NCBI RefSeq assembly: GCF_900104655.1
Contig: NZ_FNWD01000002.1
Location: forward strand, 1,534,246 to 1,598,245
Source: Millionella massiliensis
GTDB lineage: Bacteria > Bacteroidota > Bacteroidia > Bacteroidales > Rikenellaceae
Length of the DNA: 64,000 nt
Reading direction: 5' to 3'
A program made the position numbers and the translations under genes. The notes beneath the pieces were generated by a model. It saw only the letters and a list, made by a program, of their open reading frames with translations, ran no database searches and was not told where the DNA came from. Every line of letters begins with the position of its first letter. Position 1 is the first letter of the stretch. Shown in pieces: positions 9,732 through 18,734 of the stretch.

Positions 9732-9814
9732 ATCGGCCGACCCGTGCTGCGCCACAGAACTGCCTGCACCCGACCCGCTCAAGACACACAAAACCAGCCC
9801 AAAACAACACGTCC

Positions 9815-10465
9815 ATGCAACTCAAACCCACCATAGCTTCCGGAATCCGCAACCTGATCTTCGACTTCGGAGGCGTACTGCTCGACATCGACATTCCGCT
9901 TTCGGTCGACGCCTTCCGGGCGCTCGGACTCAGCGGCCTCAAACCCGAAGAGATACACCCCCATAACGCCGGTGTTTTCCTCGACCTCGAACTCGGGAAA
10001 ATCACCACCCGACAGTTCGTCGAACGCCTCCAGAGCTACGTGCCCGCCGGCCAGCCCGTTCCCAGCGCCCAGCAGATCCTCGACGCCTGGAACACCCTGC
10101 TGCTGCCCTACGACTGGAGCCGGTTCGAACTGCTCGACCGCCTGCGCCAGAGCGGTTACCGGATCTACCTGCTCAGCAACACCAACCTGCCCCACCGGGA
10201 GTACTTCGTCCAGCGTTTCGACCGCGAAAACCCCTTCCACCGCACCTTCGAAAGCTATTTCGACCGTTGCTTCTACTCCGACGCCATGCACCTGCGCAAG
10301 CCCGATCCCGCCATCTACCGCACGGCACTGGAACAGGCCGGTATCACTGCGGACGAGACCCTCTTCATCGACGACAATCGGCCCAACACCGATGCCGCCG
10401 AACGTGTAGGCATCCACGCATGGCACCTGGTCGCTCCGACCACCATCCACGACCTGTTTGAATAA
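9815..10465 (+). CDS. HAD-superfamily phosphatase, YihX-like
   Basis: The start at 9815 gives 216 residues; the frame is open further upstream but runs into the tRNA region. All four HAD motifs are visible: FDFGGVLLD near residue 13 with the nucleophile aspartate, the serine/threonine in LLSNT, the lysine in RKPDPAIY, and the acidic FIDDN motif. The cap is small and helical (C1), as in the YihX/epoxide-hydrolase-like branch, whose E. coli member dephosphorylates alpha-glucose 1-phosphate. The actual substrate here is unknown. The gene is divergent from the tRNA gene and ends 78 bases before the next gene. Confidence 0.85.
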   Translation: MQLKPTIASGIRNLIFDFGGVLLDIDIPLSVDAFRALGLSGLKPEEIHPHNAGVFLDLELGKITTRQFVERLQSYVPAGQPVPSAQQILDAWNTLLLPYDWSRFELLDRLRQSGYRIYLLSNTNLPHREYFVQRFDRENPFHRTFESYFDRCFYSDAMHLRKPDPAIYRTALEQAGITADETLFIDDNRPNTDAAERVGIHAWHLVAPTTIHDLFE

Positions 10466-10491
10466 AAATACGATATTTCGCACACCATACC

Positions 10492-10522
10492 TTGTATTCC
10501 CGCACAGGAATTTTTACTTTTA
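10492..10522 (+). promoter_or_regulatory. Promoter for the exported protein at 10544
   Basis: TTG (10492-10494), 20 bases, then TACTTTTA (10515-10522), one mismatch from TAnnTTTG. The start codon is at 10544, so the 5' leader would be very short, about 12-16 bases. Confidence 0.55.
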
Positions 10523-10543
10523 TAGGACAAAAACCTGTGCGCC

Positions 10544-12478
10544 ATGGAAAACAGACTTTTTCGCCGGACGGTACTTACCCTCCTCGCGCTGTTGAGCACC
10601 ACGTTCGCCCCCTCGACAGCCCGCACCGGAAACGATGCAGCCAACGTGGCGAGCGCCGTAAACGACACCCCCTCCACCCCCTTTCACGGTACCTGGATCG
10701 ACAGCGCCACCAGCCTGTGGGCACTGAGCCTCCAGCCCCGATTTGCCGCCCTCGACGCCTCCTTCTGGGAGTACGACCGGTGGAAAGTCCAAGAGGAGAG
10801 AGCCACCGTCCGCCTGAAAAGCACCAACGGCACCCGACGCACCCTCCGACTGGAGCTGCTGAACGACAGCACCCTGCTGTGGAATGACGACGGCACCCTC
10901 CGTACGCTGCTCCGCGAAAGCCCCACCGTGGCCCAGCGCCCCTTCGCCACACCGCCCGACACCACCTCGTTCGCCTGCGGTCCCTGGGTCAATGACAGCA
11001 TCCTGATCGAAGGGTTCGTCATCGACTACCAACACGGCGTCACCCACTTCAATTACCGGTTTCAGTTTCTGCTTCCCGATAATAAGAGCGGCTTCGAACA
11101 GCGCCCCTTCCCGCTCGACTCGCTCGGCCGCTTCCGTTTCACCGTACCGGTCCACTACGAGAAGCTCCACCAACTCGGCAACTATGTCGTAGCCGGTCCA
11201 GGCGACCACCTCTTCATCGCCTTCCACACCCGCGACCGCAACCTTTTTATGGGCGACAACGCCCGCATCAATCAGGAACTCGACCGCTACAATCCCAGCC
11301 AGTACGCCGACCAATTCATGCCCTCGCCCCGCGCCAACGAACGCATCAGCGAGCTGAGCAGCTGGCGTTTCGGACAGCTTTCGACCCTGCGAATGGCCCT
11401 CCACACCATAGCCGACTTCTGCGCCCAGCACCAGCTGTCCCGAAAGACCCAACAGGTGTACAACAGTTTCGCCAAGTACGCCACGCTGAACAAGATCATC
11501 TCCATGCCCGAGATGAACGGCATCATCTGTCCCTACACCTACTACCTGCCCGACGAGAACCTCGACTACTCCGACCCCGAACTGCTCCTGTGGGTGGACA
11601 ACCAGGTTCTTCTCATGCCTTTCACACGGCTCCACAGCAGGTACCAGCCGATCAACATGACCGACCGGCTCGGACTCCAGGGCGATGACCGAATCACCTT
11701 TCTGAATTTCGGCTACATGTACCAGCTCAACCCCATACGGCTCAATGAGTTCCGTGCGCGTATCCAACCCCGTATCGATTCCGTCCTGCAATCGAATCCA
11801 TTTGACACAGAGACGGACCTGCAATGGGCTGCTCCCGTCACCGACAGTCTGCTCCCCACCCCCGGTCCCAACCGCGATCATATGTTCGCTTCGGGATTCA
11901 AACTGCTCTGGCTCTTCTCCGAGATGCCGCTCTCGGATCAGACCCTCGACCTCATCCGCAACGAACTCGCCGACAGCCCCCTCCTGCGCGACTCGCTGCT
12001 CGAATGCAACACCCACTACCGCCGGCTCGCCGAACAAAACGCCTCGCTGTCGATTCCGACCTGGACCGTCGGCGACACCATCGTCCAGGCCGACTCCATC
12101 GTCCGTTCCCTGCTCGGCCACAGCACCGACCGCCCGACCTGTCTGTTCATTCTGCAATCCTTCAACAACGCCGAGCAGATAAGCGCCCTGCAAAAAGCCC
12201 TCGAAACGGAACCGCTCGACATCATCTACATCTTCCAGGAAGGCTTCCCCTACAAATGGCGGAACGTCACGGCCCGCTACGGACTGACCGCCCCCAACGT
12301 GCACCACTGCCTGCTCGATGCAGAACAATTAGCAGCCCTAACACAGGCTTACCGCGTCCATCCCAACCAACCGCTCCTTCTGTTCGACCGCGACGACCAC
12401 CGCATCACCGCCCCCGTTCCCTCCCTCTCGAATCTGGAAAACGTACTTACCTTCATCCGCGACCATACGAAACCGTAG
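10544..12478 (+). CDS. Exported protein with a cysteine-less TlpA-like C-terminus
   Basis: This 644-residue protein begins with a signal peptide (arginines at 7-8, hydrophobic to about residue 24). I do not recognise the middle. The last ~130 residues follow a thioredoxin/TlpA pattern: a strand (RPTCLFILQSF), a helix, another strand (DIIYIF), and near the end YRVHPNQPLLLFDRDDHR, similar to the cis-proline region of TlpA proteins. The position of the W-C-x-x-C site reads S-F-N-N-A-E-Q, so there are no redox cysteines. A redox role is therefore unlikely; a binding or scaffold role in the periplasm is conceivable. The domain call is inference. Confidence 0.6.
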   Translation: MENRLFRRTVLTLLALLSTTFAPSTARTGNDAANVASAVNDTPSTPFHGTWIDSATSLWALSLQPRFAALDASFWEYDRWKVQEERATVRLKSTNGTRRTLRLELLNDSTLLWNDDGTLRTLLRESPTVAQRPFATPPDTTSFACGPWVNDSILIEGFVIDYQHGVTHFNYRFQFLLPDNKSGFEQRPFPLDSLGRFRFTVPVHYEKLHQLGNYVVAGPGDHLFIAFHTRDRNLFMGDNARINQELDRYNPSQYADQFMPSPRANERISELSSWRFGQLSTLRMALHTIADFCAQHQLSRKTQQVYNSFAKYATLNKIISMPEMNGIICPYTYYLPDENLDYSDPELLLWVDNQVLLMPFTRLHSRYQPINMTDRLGLQGDDRITFLNFGYMYQLNPIRLNEFRARIQPRIDSVLQSNPFDTETDLQWAAPVTDSLLPTPGPNRDHMFASGFKLLWLFSEMPLSDQTLDLIRNELADSPLLRDSLLECNTHYRRLAEQNASLSIPTWTVGDTIVQADSIVRSLLGHSTDRPTCLFILQSFNNAEQISALQKALETEPLDIIYIFQEGFPYKWRNVTARYGLTAPNVHHCLLDAEQLAALTQAYRVHPNQPLLLFDRDDHRITAPVPSLSNLENVLTFIRDHTKP

Positions 12479-12548
12479 CCGCCCCACAAGACCTACTCAC
12501 CAGCCTTACGCAGCGGTACGAAAAAGCATCCATATCGAATTTTATTCA

Positions 12549-12556
12549 TATCTTTG
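12549..12556 (+). promoter_or_regulatory. -7 promoter element for the DUF4837-trpB-radC run
   Basis: TATCTTTG is a perfect Bacteroidetes -7 box, 63 bases before the DUF4837 start. No TTG is found at the expected -33 position. Confidence 0.55.
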
Positions 12557-12619
12557 TGAGATATGTGCCGCCGCCGAGCCTGGCACGATACGCCCACTCC
12601 CTAAAACCGACAACCCGCC

Positions 12620-13627
12620 ATGAAAACCCTCGGATTCACCTGGCTGACCGCCATCGTCCTGCTTCTGACCTCCTGCGACTCGGGACTGGTCAAAGTATCT
12701 TCGACCGGCAAACCCTACGAAATGTTTATCGTCACCCCGAACGAAGTGTGGGAAAGCGCCGCCGGCGACACCGCGCGCGCCTACTTCACCTCCGACGTGG
12801 AGATGATCAACCAGCCCGAACCGCGCTTCACCGTCTACAGCGTACCGCCCGCCAGCTACAAGGCCACCGTACGCAAGCACCGCAACATCCTGATTCTGAA
12901 GACCGGCAGCCAATACAGCCAGTCTGACATGACCGCCTCGTACGACGTCCACTCCGCCCCGCAACTCGAAGTGACCATCACCTCGCCCTCGACCGACTCG
13001 CTGGCCGCCTTCCTGCACACCTACGGCGAAGACCTCGTCCGGCTCTACGAAATCACGGAACGCAACCGTTCCATCGCCCGCGCCCAAAAATACCGCAACG
13101 CCGAAGTCAGCGACCTGATCGAGAAGAAATTCGGCCTGCGGATGAGCATCCCCAACGGCTACACCGTCCGTATCGACACCACCAACTTCCTGTGGGTATC
13201 CTACGAACTGCCGCTGGCCAGCGTCGGCTTCATCCTCTACACCTATCCGGCCGACTCCTCGGCAGCCCTCAACATGGCCGCCGGCAACATCATCGCAGCG
13301 CGTAACGCCGCCGTGATGCAGGTTCCCGGCCCCTCGGACGGCAGCTACATGACCACCAGCACCGCCGCCATGCCCGACCAGAAGATCCTCACCATCGACG
13401 GCCGCCAATGGGCCCAGGTGCGCGGTTTCTGGGACGTGAAAGGCGACTTCATGGGCGGCCCCTTCATCAACTACACCACCTACGACAGCATCAACAACCG
13501 CATACAGGCCATCGACGGCTACGTATACTCCCCCTCGCCGAACAACACCGTACCGATGCGGGACTACGTCCGCCAGGTCGAGGCGATCTTCCGCACCGCC
13601 AGCCTGCCCCAATCCGAAACAAAATAA
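12620..13627 (+). CDS. DUF4837 family lipoprotein
   Basis: The 335-residue product has a lipoprotein signal with lipobox L-T-S-C, the acylated cysteine at residue 19. The rest matches DUF4837 in length and features: an early KPYEMFIV stretch, a central RMSIPNGYTVRIDTTNFLWVSYE segment preceded by an EKKFGL, and a WAQVRGFWDVKGDFMGGPF motif toward the end. DUF4837 proteins are conserved in Bacteroidetes and have no known activity. It is the first gene of a run with trpB (18 bases apart) and radC. Confidence 0.85.
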   Translation: MKTLGFTWLTAIVLLLTSCDSGLVKVSSTGKPYEMFIVTPNEVWESAAGDTARAYFTSDVEMINQPEPRFTVYSVPPASYKATVRKHRNILILKTGSQYSQSDMTASYDVHSAPQLEVTITSPSTDSLAAFLHTYGEDLVRLYEITERNRSIARAQKYRNAEVSDLIEKKFGLRMSIPNGYTVRIDTTNFLWVSYELPLASVGFILYTYPADSSAALNMAAGNIIAARNAAVMQVPGPSDGSYMTTSTAAMPDQKILTIDGRQWAQVRGFWDVKGDFMGGPFINYTTYDSINNRIQAIDGYVYSPSPNNTVPMRDYVRQVEAIFRTASLPQSETK

Positions 13628-13645
13628 CCCACCCCATAACAACCC

Positions 13646-14824
13646 ATGAAATACGATCCCGACCAGAACGGTTACTACGGTGAATTCGGGGGCGCCTTCA
13701 TCCCCGACGAACTTCAGGAAAACATCAGCCAGCTCACCGAGCGCTACATCGAGATACTCGAGAGTCCGAAATTCAAACAGGAATTTGCCTACCTGCTGCG
13801 CAACTATGCCGGCCGCCCCTCGCCCCTCTACCACGCACCGCGACTGAGCGAAAAATACGGCGCCCGCGTGTACCTCAAACGCGAAGACCTCAACCACACC
13901 GGCTCGCATAAGATCAACAACGCCATCGGGCAGATCCTGCTGGCCCGCGAAATGGGCTGCACCCACATCATCGCCGAAACCGGCGCCGGTCAGCACGGCG
14001 TGGCCACAGCCACCGTCTGCGCCAAACTCGGTCTGAAATGCACCATCTACATGGGTGCCGTCGACGTCGAACGCCAGGCCCTCAACGTGGCCCGTATGAA
14101 GATGCTCGGCGCCACTGTCGAAGCCGTCACCACCGGCGGCGCTACCCTCAAGGATGCCGTCGACGTGGCCTTCGCCTACTGGGTAGCCCACCCCGAAGCC
14201 TACTACCTGCTCGGCTCGGCCGTCGGCCCCCACCCCTTCCCCGACATCGTGGCCCGTCTGCAGTCCGTCATCAGCCAGGAGATCCGCCAGCAACTCCTCG
14301 AGCAGGAAGGCCGCGAACTGCCCGACTACGTGATCGCCTGCATCGGAGGCGGCAGCAACGCCGCCGGAGCCTTCTACCACTTCCTCGAAGACGAAAGCGT
14401 ACACCTGGTTCAGGTCGAAGCCGGCGGACACGGCACCCAGGGCAACGAACACGCCGCTTCGCTCAGCTGCGGGACCAAAGGCATCCTGCACGGCAGCCGC
14501 TCGCTGATCCTGTTCGACGACAAAGGCGAAGTCCGCGAACCCTACTCCATCTCGGCCGGTCTGGACTACCCCGGCATCGGCCCGCTGCACGCCTATCTGG
14601 CACAGACCGGCCGTTCGACCGTCCTCGTGGCCACCGACCGCCAGGCCCTCGACGCAGCCCGCGAAGTGTCGCAACTCGAAGGGATCATTCCCGCCATCGA
14701 ATCGGCCCACGCCCTGGCCGCCCTGCCCCAGCTCAAGTTCCGCCCCGACGACATCGTGGTGGTGAACCTCTCGGGCCGCGGCGACAAGGACATGCCCACC
14801 TATCTGCGCGAATTCGGCCTCTAA
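13646..14824 (+). CDS. trpB: Tryptophan synthase beta chain
   Basis: TrpB makes tryptophan from indole and serine using PLP. The 392-residue sequence is typical: GGAFIPDEL at the start, the PLP lysine K89 in HTGSHKINNA, the ETGAGQHGVA segment that contacts serine, the glycine loop GGGSNAAG that binds phosphate, and a C-terminal NLSGRGDKD. It is of the ordinary TrpB1 type. No trpA or other trp gene is nearby; it lies between a DUF4837 lipoprotein and radC, 10 bases from the latter. It could pair with a distant TrpA or work on free indole. No tryptophan leader peptide was seen. Confidence 0.97.
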   Translation: MKYDPDQNGYYGEFGGAFIPDELQENISQLTERYIEILESPKFKQEFAYLLRNYAGRPSPLYHAPRLSEKYGARVYLKREDLNHTGSHKINNAIGQILLAREMGCTHIIAETGAGQHGVATATVCAKLGLKCTIYMGAVDVERQALNVARMKMLGATVEAVTTGGATLKDAVDVAFAYWVAHPEAYYLLGSAVGPHPFPDIVARLQSVISQEIRQQLLEQEGRELPDYVIACIGGGSNAAGAFYHFLEDESVHLVQVEAGGHGTQGNEHAASLSCGTKGILHGSRSLILFDDKGEVREPYSISAGLDYPGIGPLHAYLAQTGRSTVLVATDRQALDAAREVSQLEGIIPAIESAHALAALPQLKFRPDDIVVVNLSGRGDKDMPTYLREFGL

Positions 14825-14834
14825 GCCCACCGCC

Positions 14835-15602
14835 ATGCCCAAAGACAAGACCGCTCCGTTCCCTCCGGGACGGAGCGTTTCCGATTTACCCGAAGCCACC
14901 CTCCCACCGAACCGGCGCAACCGGCTGTCGATCAAAGAGTGGAACGAACAGGACCGCCCCCGTGAAAAGCTCATGAGCCAGGGCGCATCGGCCCTGAGCG
15001 ACGCCGAACTGCTGGCCGTGCTGATCGGTTCCGGCACCGTCGAACACTCCGCCGTCGAGATCGGCCGGCAACTGCTCGACTCCGTCGGCGGCAGCCTCGT
15101 GGAACTCGGACGCAAAAGCCTGTCGGAGCTGCAAACCTTCAACGGAATCGGGCTGGCCCGCGGCGTCAGCATCGCCGCAGCACTGGAACTCGGCCGACGC
15201 CGTGGCGCCGCCGACCTTCCCACCCCGGAATACATCACCGGCAGCACGGACATCATCGCCACGTTCCACCCCCTGCTCTCCGACCTGCCCCACGAAGAGG
15301 TATGGGTCATGCTGCTGACCCGCTCGAAACGCATCATCGAACGGTTCCGCATCAGCCAGGGCGGCATCGAAGGCTCCGTGATCGATCCCCGGATCGTGAT
15401 CCGCCGCGCCCTCGACCGCAACGCCACCGGCATCATCCTGATCCACAACCACCCCTCGGGAAACCCCGCGCCCGGCGAACAGGACATGCTCAACACCCGC
15501 AAAGTGCAACAGGCCGCCTCGTACTTTGACATGCGCCTGCTCGACCACGTCATCATCGCCGACACCTCGGCCTTCAGTTTTGCCGAAGAGGGTCTGCTCT
15601 GA
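14835..15602 (+). CDS. radC: RadC family protein (JAB/MPN domain)
   Basis: The 255-residue protein has the two standard parts of RadC: a helix-hairpin-helix-like N-terminal region containing LSDAELLAVLIGSG, and a JAB/MPN metalloprotease-like domain with HNHPSGNPAPGEQD, beginning at H204. RadC was named for DNA repair, but its molecular function is not settled. The N-terminal ~35 residues are proline-rich and longer than in many homologues. It follows trpB by 10 bases and ends at a terminator. Confidence 0.93.
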   Translation: MPKDKTAPFPPGRSVSDLPEATLPPNRRNRLSIKEWNEQDRPREKLMSQGASALSDAELLAVLIGSGTVEHSAVEIGRQLLDSVGGSLVELGRKSLSELQTFNGIGLARGVSIAAALELGRRRGAADLPTPEYITGSTDIIATFHPLLSDLPHEEVWVMLLTRSKRIIERFRISQGGIEGSVIDPRIVIRRALDRNATGIILIHNHPSGNPAPGEQDMLNTRKVQQAASYFDMRLLDHVIIADTSAFSFAEEGLL

Positions 15603-15622
15603 AAATCACGGGAACCGACCCG

Positions 15623-15659
15623 AAAAGTCGCCCCGCCACATACCGCGAAGGCGACTTTT
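15623..15659 (+). terminator. Terminator after radC
   Basis: AAAAGTCGCC (15623-15632) pairs with GGCGACTTTT (15650-15659). The stem itself ends in T's, giving a U-tract of five. It lies 21 bases past the radC stop. Confidence 0.8.
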
Positions 15660-15779
15660 TACGTTATATTAAGGCTACCGCCCCGATTGTTGCCGCCCAT
15701 CCCCCCGGGCCCACAACCACACGCCCCCCCACGACGGCACGATCGCAACCCCACACTCCACAAAACCATCGAGTACGCT

Positions 15780-17330
15780 ATGAACGTAAGGATACTTTGG
15801 GTCGACGACGAAATCGAACTGCTCAAGCCCCACCTGCTCTTCCTCCAGAACAAAGGATACGACGTCGAAACCTGCAACAACGGTTACGACGCCATCGAAA
15901 TGGTGCAGCAGCGCCCCTTCGATCTGATTATCCTGGACGAGATGATGCCGGGGATGACCGGTCTGGAGACCCTTCCGCAGATCAAGAACTTCGCCCCCAC
16001 CACCCCCGTGGTGATGGTCACTAAATCCGAAGAGGAGAACATCATGGACCGCGCCGTCGGCTCCAAGATCGCCGACTACCTGATCAAACCCGTCAACCCG
16101 AACCAGGTGCTCCTCTCGATCAAAAAGAACGTCCACCAGCAGCAACTCGTCTCCGAAAAGAGCACGGCTGACTACCGGTCCGACTTCGGCAAGATCTCCG
16201 TGGCCCTGAACGACGCCCGCACCTTCGCCCAATGGACCGAAGTCTACCGCAAACTCGTGCAGTGGGACATCGAACTCTCCGAGTCAAGCGACACCAGCGT
16301 GCGCGAGATCCTCTCCTACCAGTTCAAGGAGGCCAACGACCTCTACGCCCGCTTCGTCAAGAAGAACTACCTCGACTGGTTCGACGACACCAACCCGGAC
16401 CGTCCGGTACTCTCCCACACCCTGCTGCGCCAACGGCTCTTCCCGGTGGTCGACAAGTCGAAGAAAACCACCTTCCTGCTGATCGACAACTTCCGCTACG
16501 ACCAGTGGCTGATGATCCGCCCGCTGCTCCACAACCACTTCGACGTGGCCAGCGAAGAGTTCTACTGCGCCATCCTGCCGACCGCCACGCAGTATGCACG
16601 CAACGCACTCTTTGCCGGGCTCACCCCGCTGGCCATCTCCAAACTGATGCCCGACCTCTGGCTCAACGACAACCAGGAGGGGGGTAAAAACCGCTACGAA
16701 GAGGACTTCCTGCGCCGCCAGCTCCAACAGTTCGGCAAACCCTACCGGATGAGTTTCGACAAACTGATCCGCCCCGAACAGGGCAAGAAACTGCTCGAAA
16801 GCATCGACCGCCTCTCGAACGTCGACCTTTCGGTGGTGGTCTACAACTTTCTGGACATCCTCTCGCACGCCCGCACCGAAAGCGAAATCATCCGCGAACT
16901 GGCCGAAGAGGAGGTCGCCTTCCGTTCGCTGACGCGGTCGTGGTTCGAGCACTCCGACCTGTGGGAGATCATGAAGCAGCTCTCGGAACGGGGCCACACC
17001 ATCGTCATCACCTCCGACCACGGCACCATCCGCGTCGACAACCCCGTGAAGGTGATCGGCGACCGCGAAACCTCGCCCAACCTGCGCTACAAAAGCGGCC
17101 GTAACCTCAACTACGACCCCAAACAGGTCTTCGCCATCACCAAGCCCGAAGAGGCCCACCTGCCCAAGTCGAACCTCACCTCGACCTACATCTTCGCCTA
17201 CGACCACGATTTTCTGGTCTACCCCAACAACTTCAACCAACACGTGCGGTACTACAAAAACACCTTCCAGCACGGCGGCATCTCGATGGAAGAGATGATG
17301 GTACCCTACATCGTGCTCAACCCCAAATAG
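15780..17330 (+). CDS. porX: PorX-type response regulator with PglZ phosphatase domain
   Basis: The start at 15780 gives 516 residues beginning M-N-V-R-I-L-W-V-D-D-E, a receiver-domain opening; the open frame upstream is proline/histidine-rich and not coding. Receiver features are D9/D10, phospho-acceptor D53 in ILDEMMPGMTG, and K in DYLIKP. From about 200 onward is an alkaline-phosphatase/PglZ domain with DNFRYDQW, PTATQYARNALFAG, and TSDHGT. PorX controls type 9 secretion with the sensor PorY and sigma factor SigP, and its PglZ domain hydrolyses nucleotides or phosphodiesters. No PorY or T9SS structural gene is in the window. TsaE follows, a frequent neighbour in this phylum as far as I recall. 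Confidence 0.93.
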   Translation: MNVRILWVDDEIELLKPHLLFLQNKGYDVETCNNGYDAIEMVQQRPFDLIILDEMMPGMTGLETLPQIKNFAPTTPVVMVTKSEEENIMDRAVGSKIADYLIKPVNPNQVLLSIKKNVHQQQLVSEKSTADYRSDFGKISVALNDARTFAQWTEVYRKLVQWDIELSESSDTSVREILSYQFKEANDLYARFVKKNYLDWFDDTNPDRPVLSHTLLRQRLFPVVDKSKKTTFLLIDNFRYDQWLMIRPLLHNHFDVASEEFYCAILPTATQYARNALFAGLTPLAISKLMPDLWLNDNQEGGKNRYEEDFLRRQLQQFGKPYRMSFDKLIRPEQGKKLLESIDRLSNVDLSVVVYNFLDILSHARTESEIIRELAEEEVAFRSLTRSWFEHSDLWEIMKQLSERGHTIVITSDHGTIRVDNPVKVIGDRETSPNLRYKSGRNLNYDPKQVFAITKPEEAHLPKSNLTSTYIFAYDHDFLVYPNNFNQHVRYYKNTFQHGGISMEEMMVPYIVLNPK

Positions 17331-17445
17331 CCGTCCGAAGCCCTCACGCCTTGGCGCCGCCCCGTCCACGATCCGTGCCGTTGGGGCGGAGACCCCGGCA
17401 GCAGACGAAATCACCGGTCGATGCGGATAAACAGGCAAAAAGTCG

Positions 17446-17453
17446 TATCTTTC
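17446..17453 (+). promoter_or_regulatory. -7-like element for tsaE
   Basis: TATCTTTC, one mismatch from TAnnTTTG, lies 22 bases before the tsaE start codon. No convincing -33 element. Confidence 0.4.
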
Positions 17454-17475
17454 GGCCGGAACGTCACCCCCGAAT

Positions 17476-17922
17476 ATGAAAGCAACCACCATCAAAGGCC
17501 TCTCGGACCTGCCCGATGCCGCCGAAGAGATACTGACCGAAGCCACCCGCCGCGGAGCCACGATCATCGCCTTCTACGGGGCGATGGGCGCCGGCAAAAC
17601 CACCCTCATCAAAGAGATCTGCCACCAACTCGGCATCGACCCCCAGGAGGTGAACAGCCCCTCCTTCTCGATCGTCAACGTCTACGACTCCCAACCCGAG
17701 AAGAGTGACGACACCCCCAGAACCGTCTACCACTTCGACTTCTACCGCATCCGATCGATCGAAGAAGCCTTCGATTTCGGATACGAAGAGTACTTTTTCA
17801 GCGGCAACCTCTGCCTGATCGAATGGCCCGAAAAGATCGAGGAGCTGCTCCCCGAAGACGCCATGATCGTACACCTCACCCCCGTGGACGAAGACACGCG
17901 GCTGCTCGAAATCGAAGACTGA
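17476..17922 (+). CDS. tsaE: tRNA t6A biosynthesis ATPase TsaE
   Basis: TsaE is the small ATPase that resets the TsaB-TsaD complex during formation of N6-threonylcarbamoyl adenosine at position 37 of ANN-decoding tRNAs. The 148 residues show the Walker A motif GAMGAGKTT, the NSPSFSIVNVY switch segment, HFDFYRI, and the IEWPEKIEELLP signature. Length is normal. The partner tsaB is at 51160. The following small exported gene begins 15 bases downstream. Confidence 0.95.
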   Translation: MKATTIKGLSDLPDAAEEILTEATRRGATIIAFYGAMGAGKTTLIKEICHQLGIDPQEVNSPSFSIVNVYDSQPEKSDDTPRTVYHFDFYRIRSIEEAFDFGYEEYFFSGNLCLIEWPEKIEELLPEDAMIVHLTPVDEDTRLLEIED

Positions 17923-17937
17923 CCCCCACACCGCCCC

Positions 17938-18459
17938 ATGACCGCAACCCGCACCCTACACATACGTCTGTTCGGCTGGCTGCTGCTCGGCCTGAGTGCC
18001 TCGGCACAGTTTGCGCCGGCCTCGGCCAAGACGCCGCCCCGCGAGACTCAGCCTACCACCTGCGAGGAGGCTGAGCCGACCGCCTCGTTTATCCGCACCG
18101 GGCGACAGGTGGCCTCCAGCGATCTGTCGTTCTTCACGTCCGACCTGCTCGCCCACTACAAAGTGCTCGGCAACGACATCCGCAACCTGAACAGCCTCTA
18201 CCTGCGTTGCAACCGCGACTGGGGTGCCACCGCCTACGCCCTGGCTCTGCAAGCCGCCTCGAAAATGCCGCTCACCACGCTGCTGATCAACTACGACGAG
18301 GCCGGCCGCGACTGGCAGCAAACCGCCATCCGCATCCACCTGCTGCAGGGGAAAAGGCTGGAACCCCGCTACTCGCTCAGCGTTCATCTGAACCGCCAGA
18401 CCGAAGCCTGGAACGACTACCTCACTGCGCCTCAACGTCGGCTCCGCCTGATCGACTAA
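17938..18459 (+). CDS. Small exported protein of unknown function
   Basis: This 173-residue protein has a signal peptide of about 30 residues ending near A-S-A-K. The mature part is mostly helical, with no motif I recognise; it contains a lone CNRDWGATAYALALQ stretch and ends in a basic tail. A function cannot be assigned. It follows tsaE by 15 bases, so it is probably cotranscribed, and it ends 31 bases before a strong terminator. Base composition resembles its neighbours. Confidence 0.7.
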   Translation: MTATRTLHIRLFGWLLLGLSASAQFAPASAKTPPRETQPTTCEEAEPTASFIRTGRQVASSDLSFFTSDLLAHYKVLGNDIRNLNSLYLRCNRDWGATAYALALQAASKMPLTTLLINYDEAGRDWQQTAIRIHLLQGKRLEPRYSLSVHLNRQTEAWNDYLTAPQRRLRLID

Positions 18460-18490
18460 TCGCCGCAGTCCATTCCGAAAAAGTTTTGCC

Positions 18491-18525
18491 GGCTCCGCTT
18501 ACCTAGAATCTCGGTAAGCGGAGCC
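18491..18525 (+). terminator. Terminator after the tsaE operon
   Basis: A perfect 13-bp stem, GGCTCCGCTTACC (18491-18503) with GGTAAGCGGAGCC (18513-18525), and a 9-base loop. T's follow after a short gap (18533 on). It isolates the threonine leader region from upstream transcription. Confidence 0.8.
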
Positions 18526-18694
18526 GCTGTCATTTTACCCACCGTCCCAAACGCAGAGTAGATGACACGACCTGCTGATCTACTCGCACCATCCCCGTTC
18601 AGCCTGCGTAAATGCTCACTACCGTCACTTTTTGCACAACACGGGTATACCCTCCAACAAATCGGCTCCATTCGGTGCAATTTTTCACAACCCG

Positions 18695-18725
18695 TTGGAG
18701 GTTTCCGGCCGAATGACTATATTCG
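18695..18725 (+). promoter_or_regulatory. Promoter of the threonine leader / thrBC operon
   Basis: TTG (18695-18697), 20 bases, TATATTCG (18718-18725), one mismatch from TAnnTTTG. The leader ATG is at 18735, so transcription would begin only a few bases before it. The TTG lies inside GTTGGAGG (18694-18701), which forms an 8-bp inverted repeat with CCTCCAAC (18651-18658); this could be an operator. Confidence 0.55.
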
Positions 18726-18734
18726 CATAATACG

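Noticed and set aside
12542..15565. A 1007-codon open frame on the minus strand
   Set aside because: It runs antisense across DUF4837, trpB and radC. Long antisense frames are expected where codons end in G/C. Its residues are rich in V, G, A, H and match no family. The same applies to other long antisense frames, for example at 51-2546, 39592-42918 and 56452-59370.
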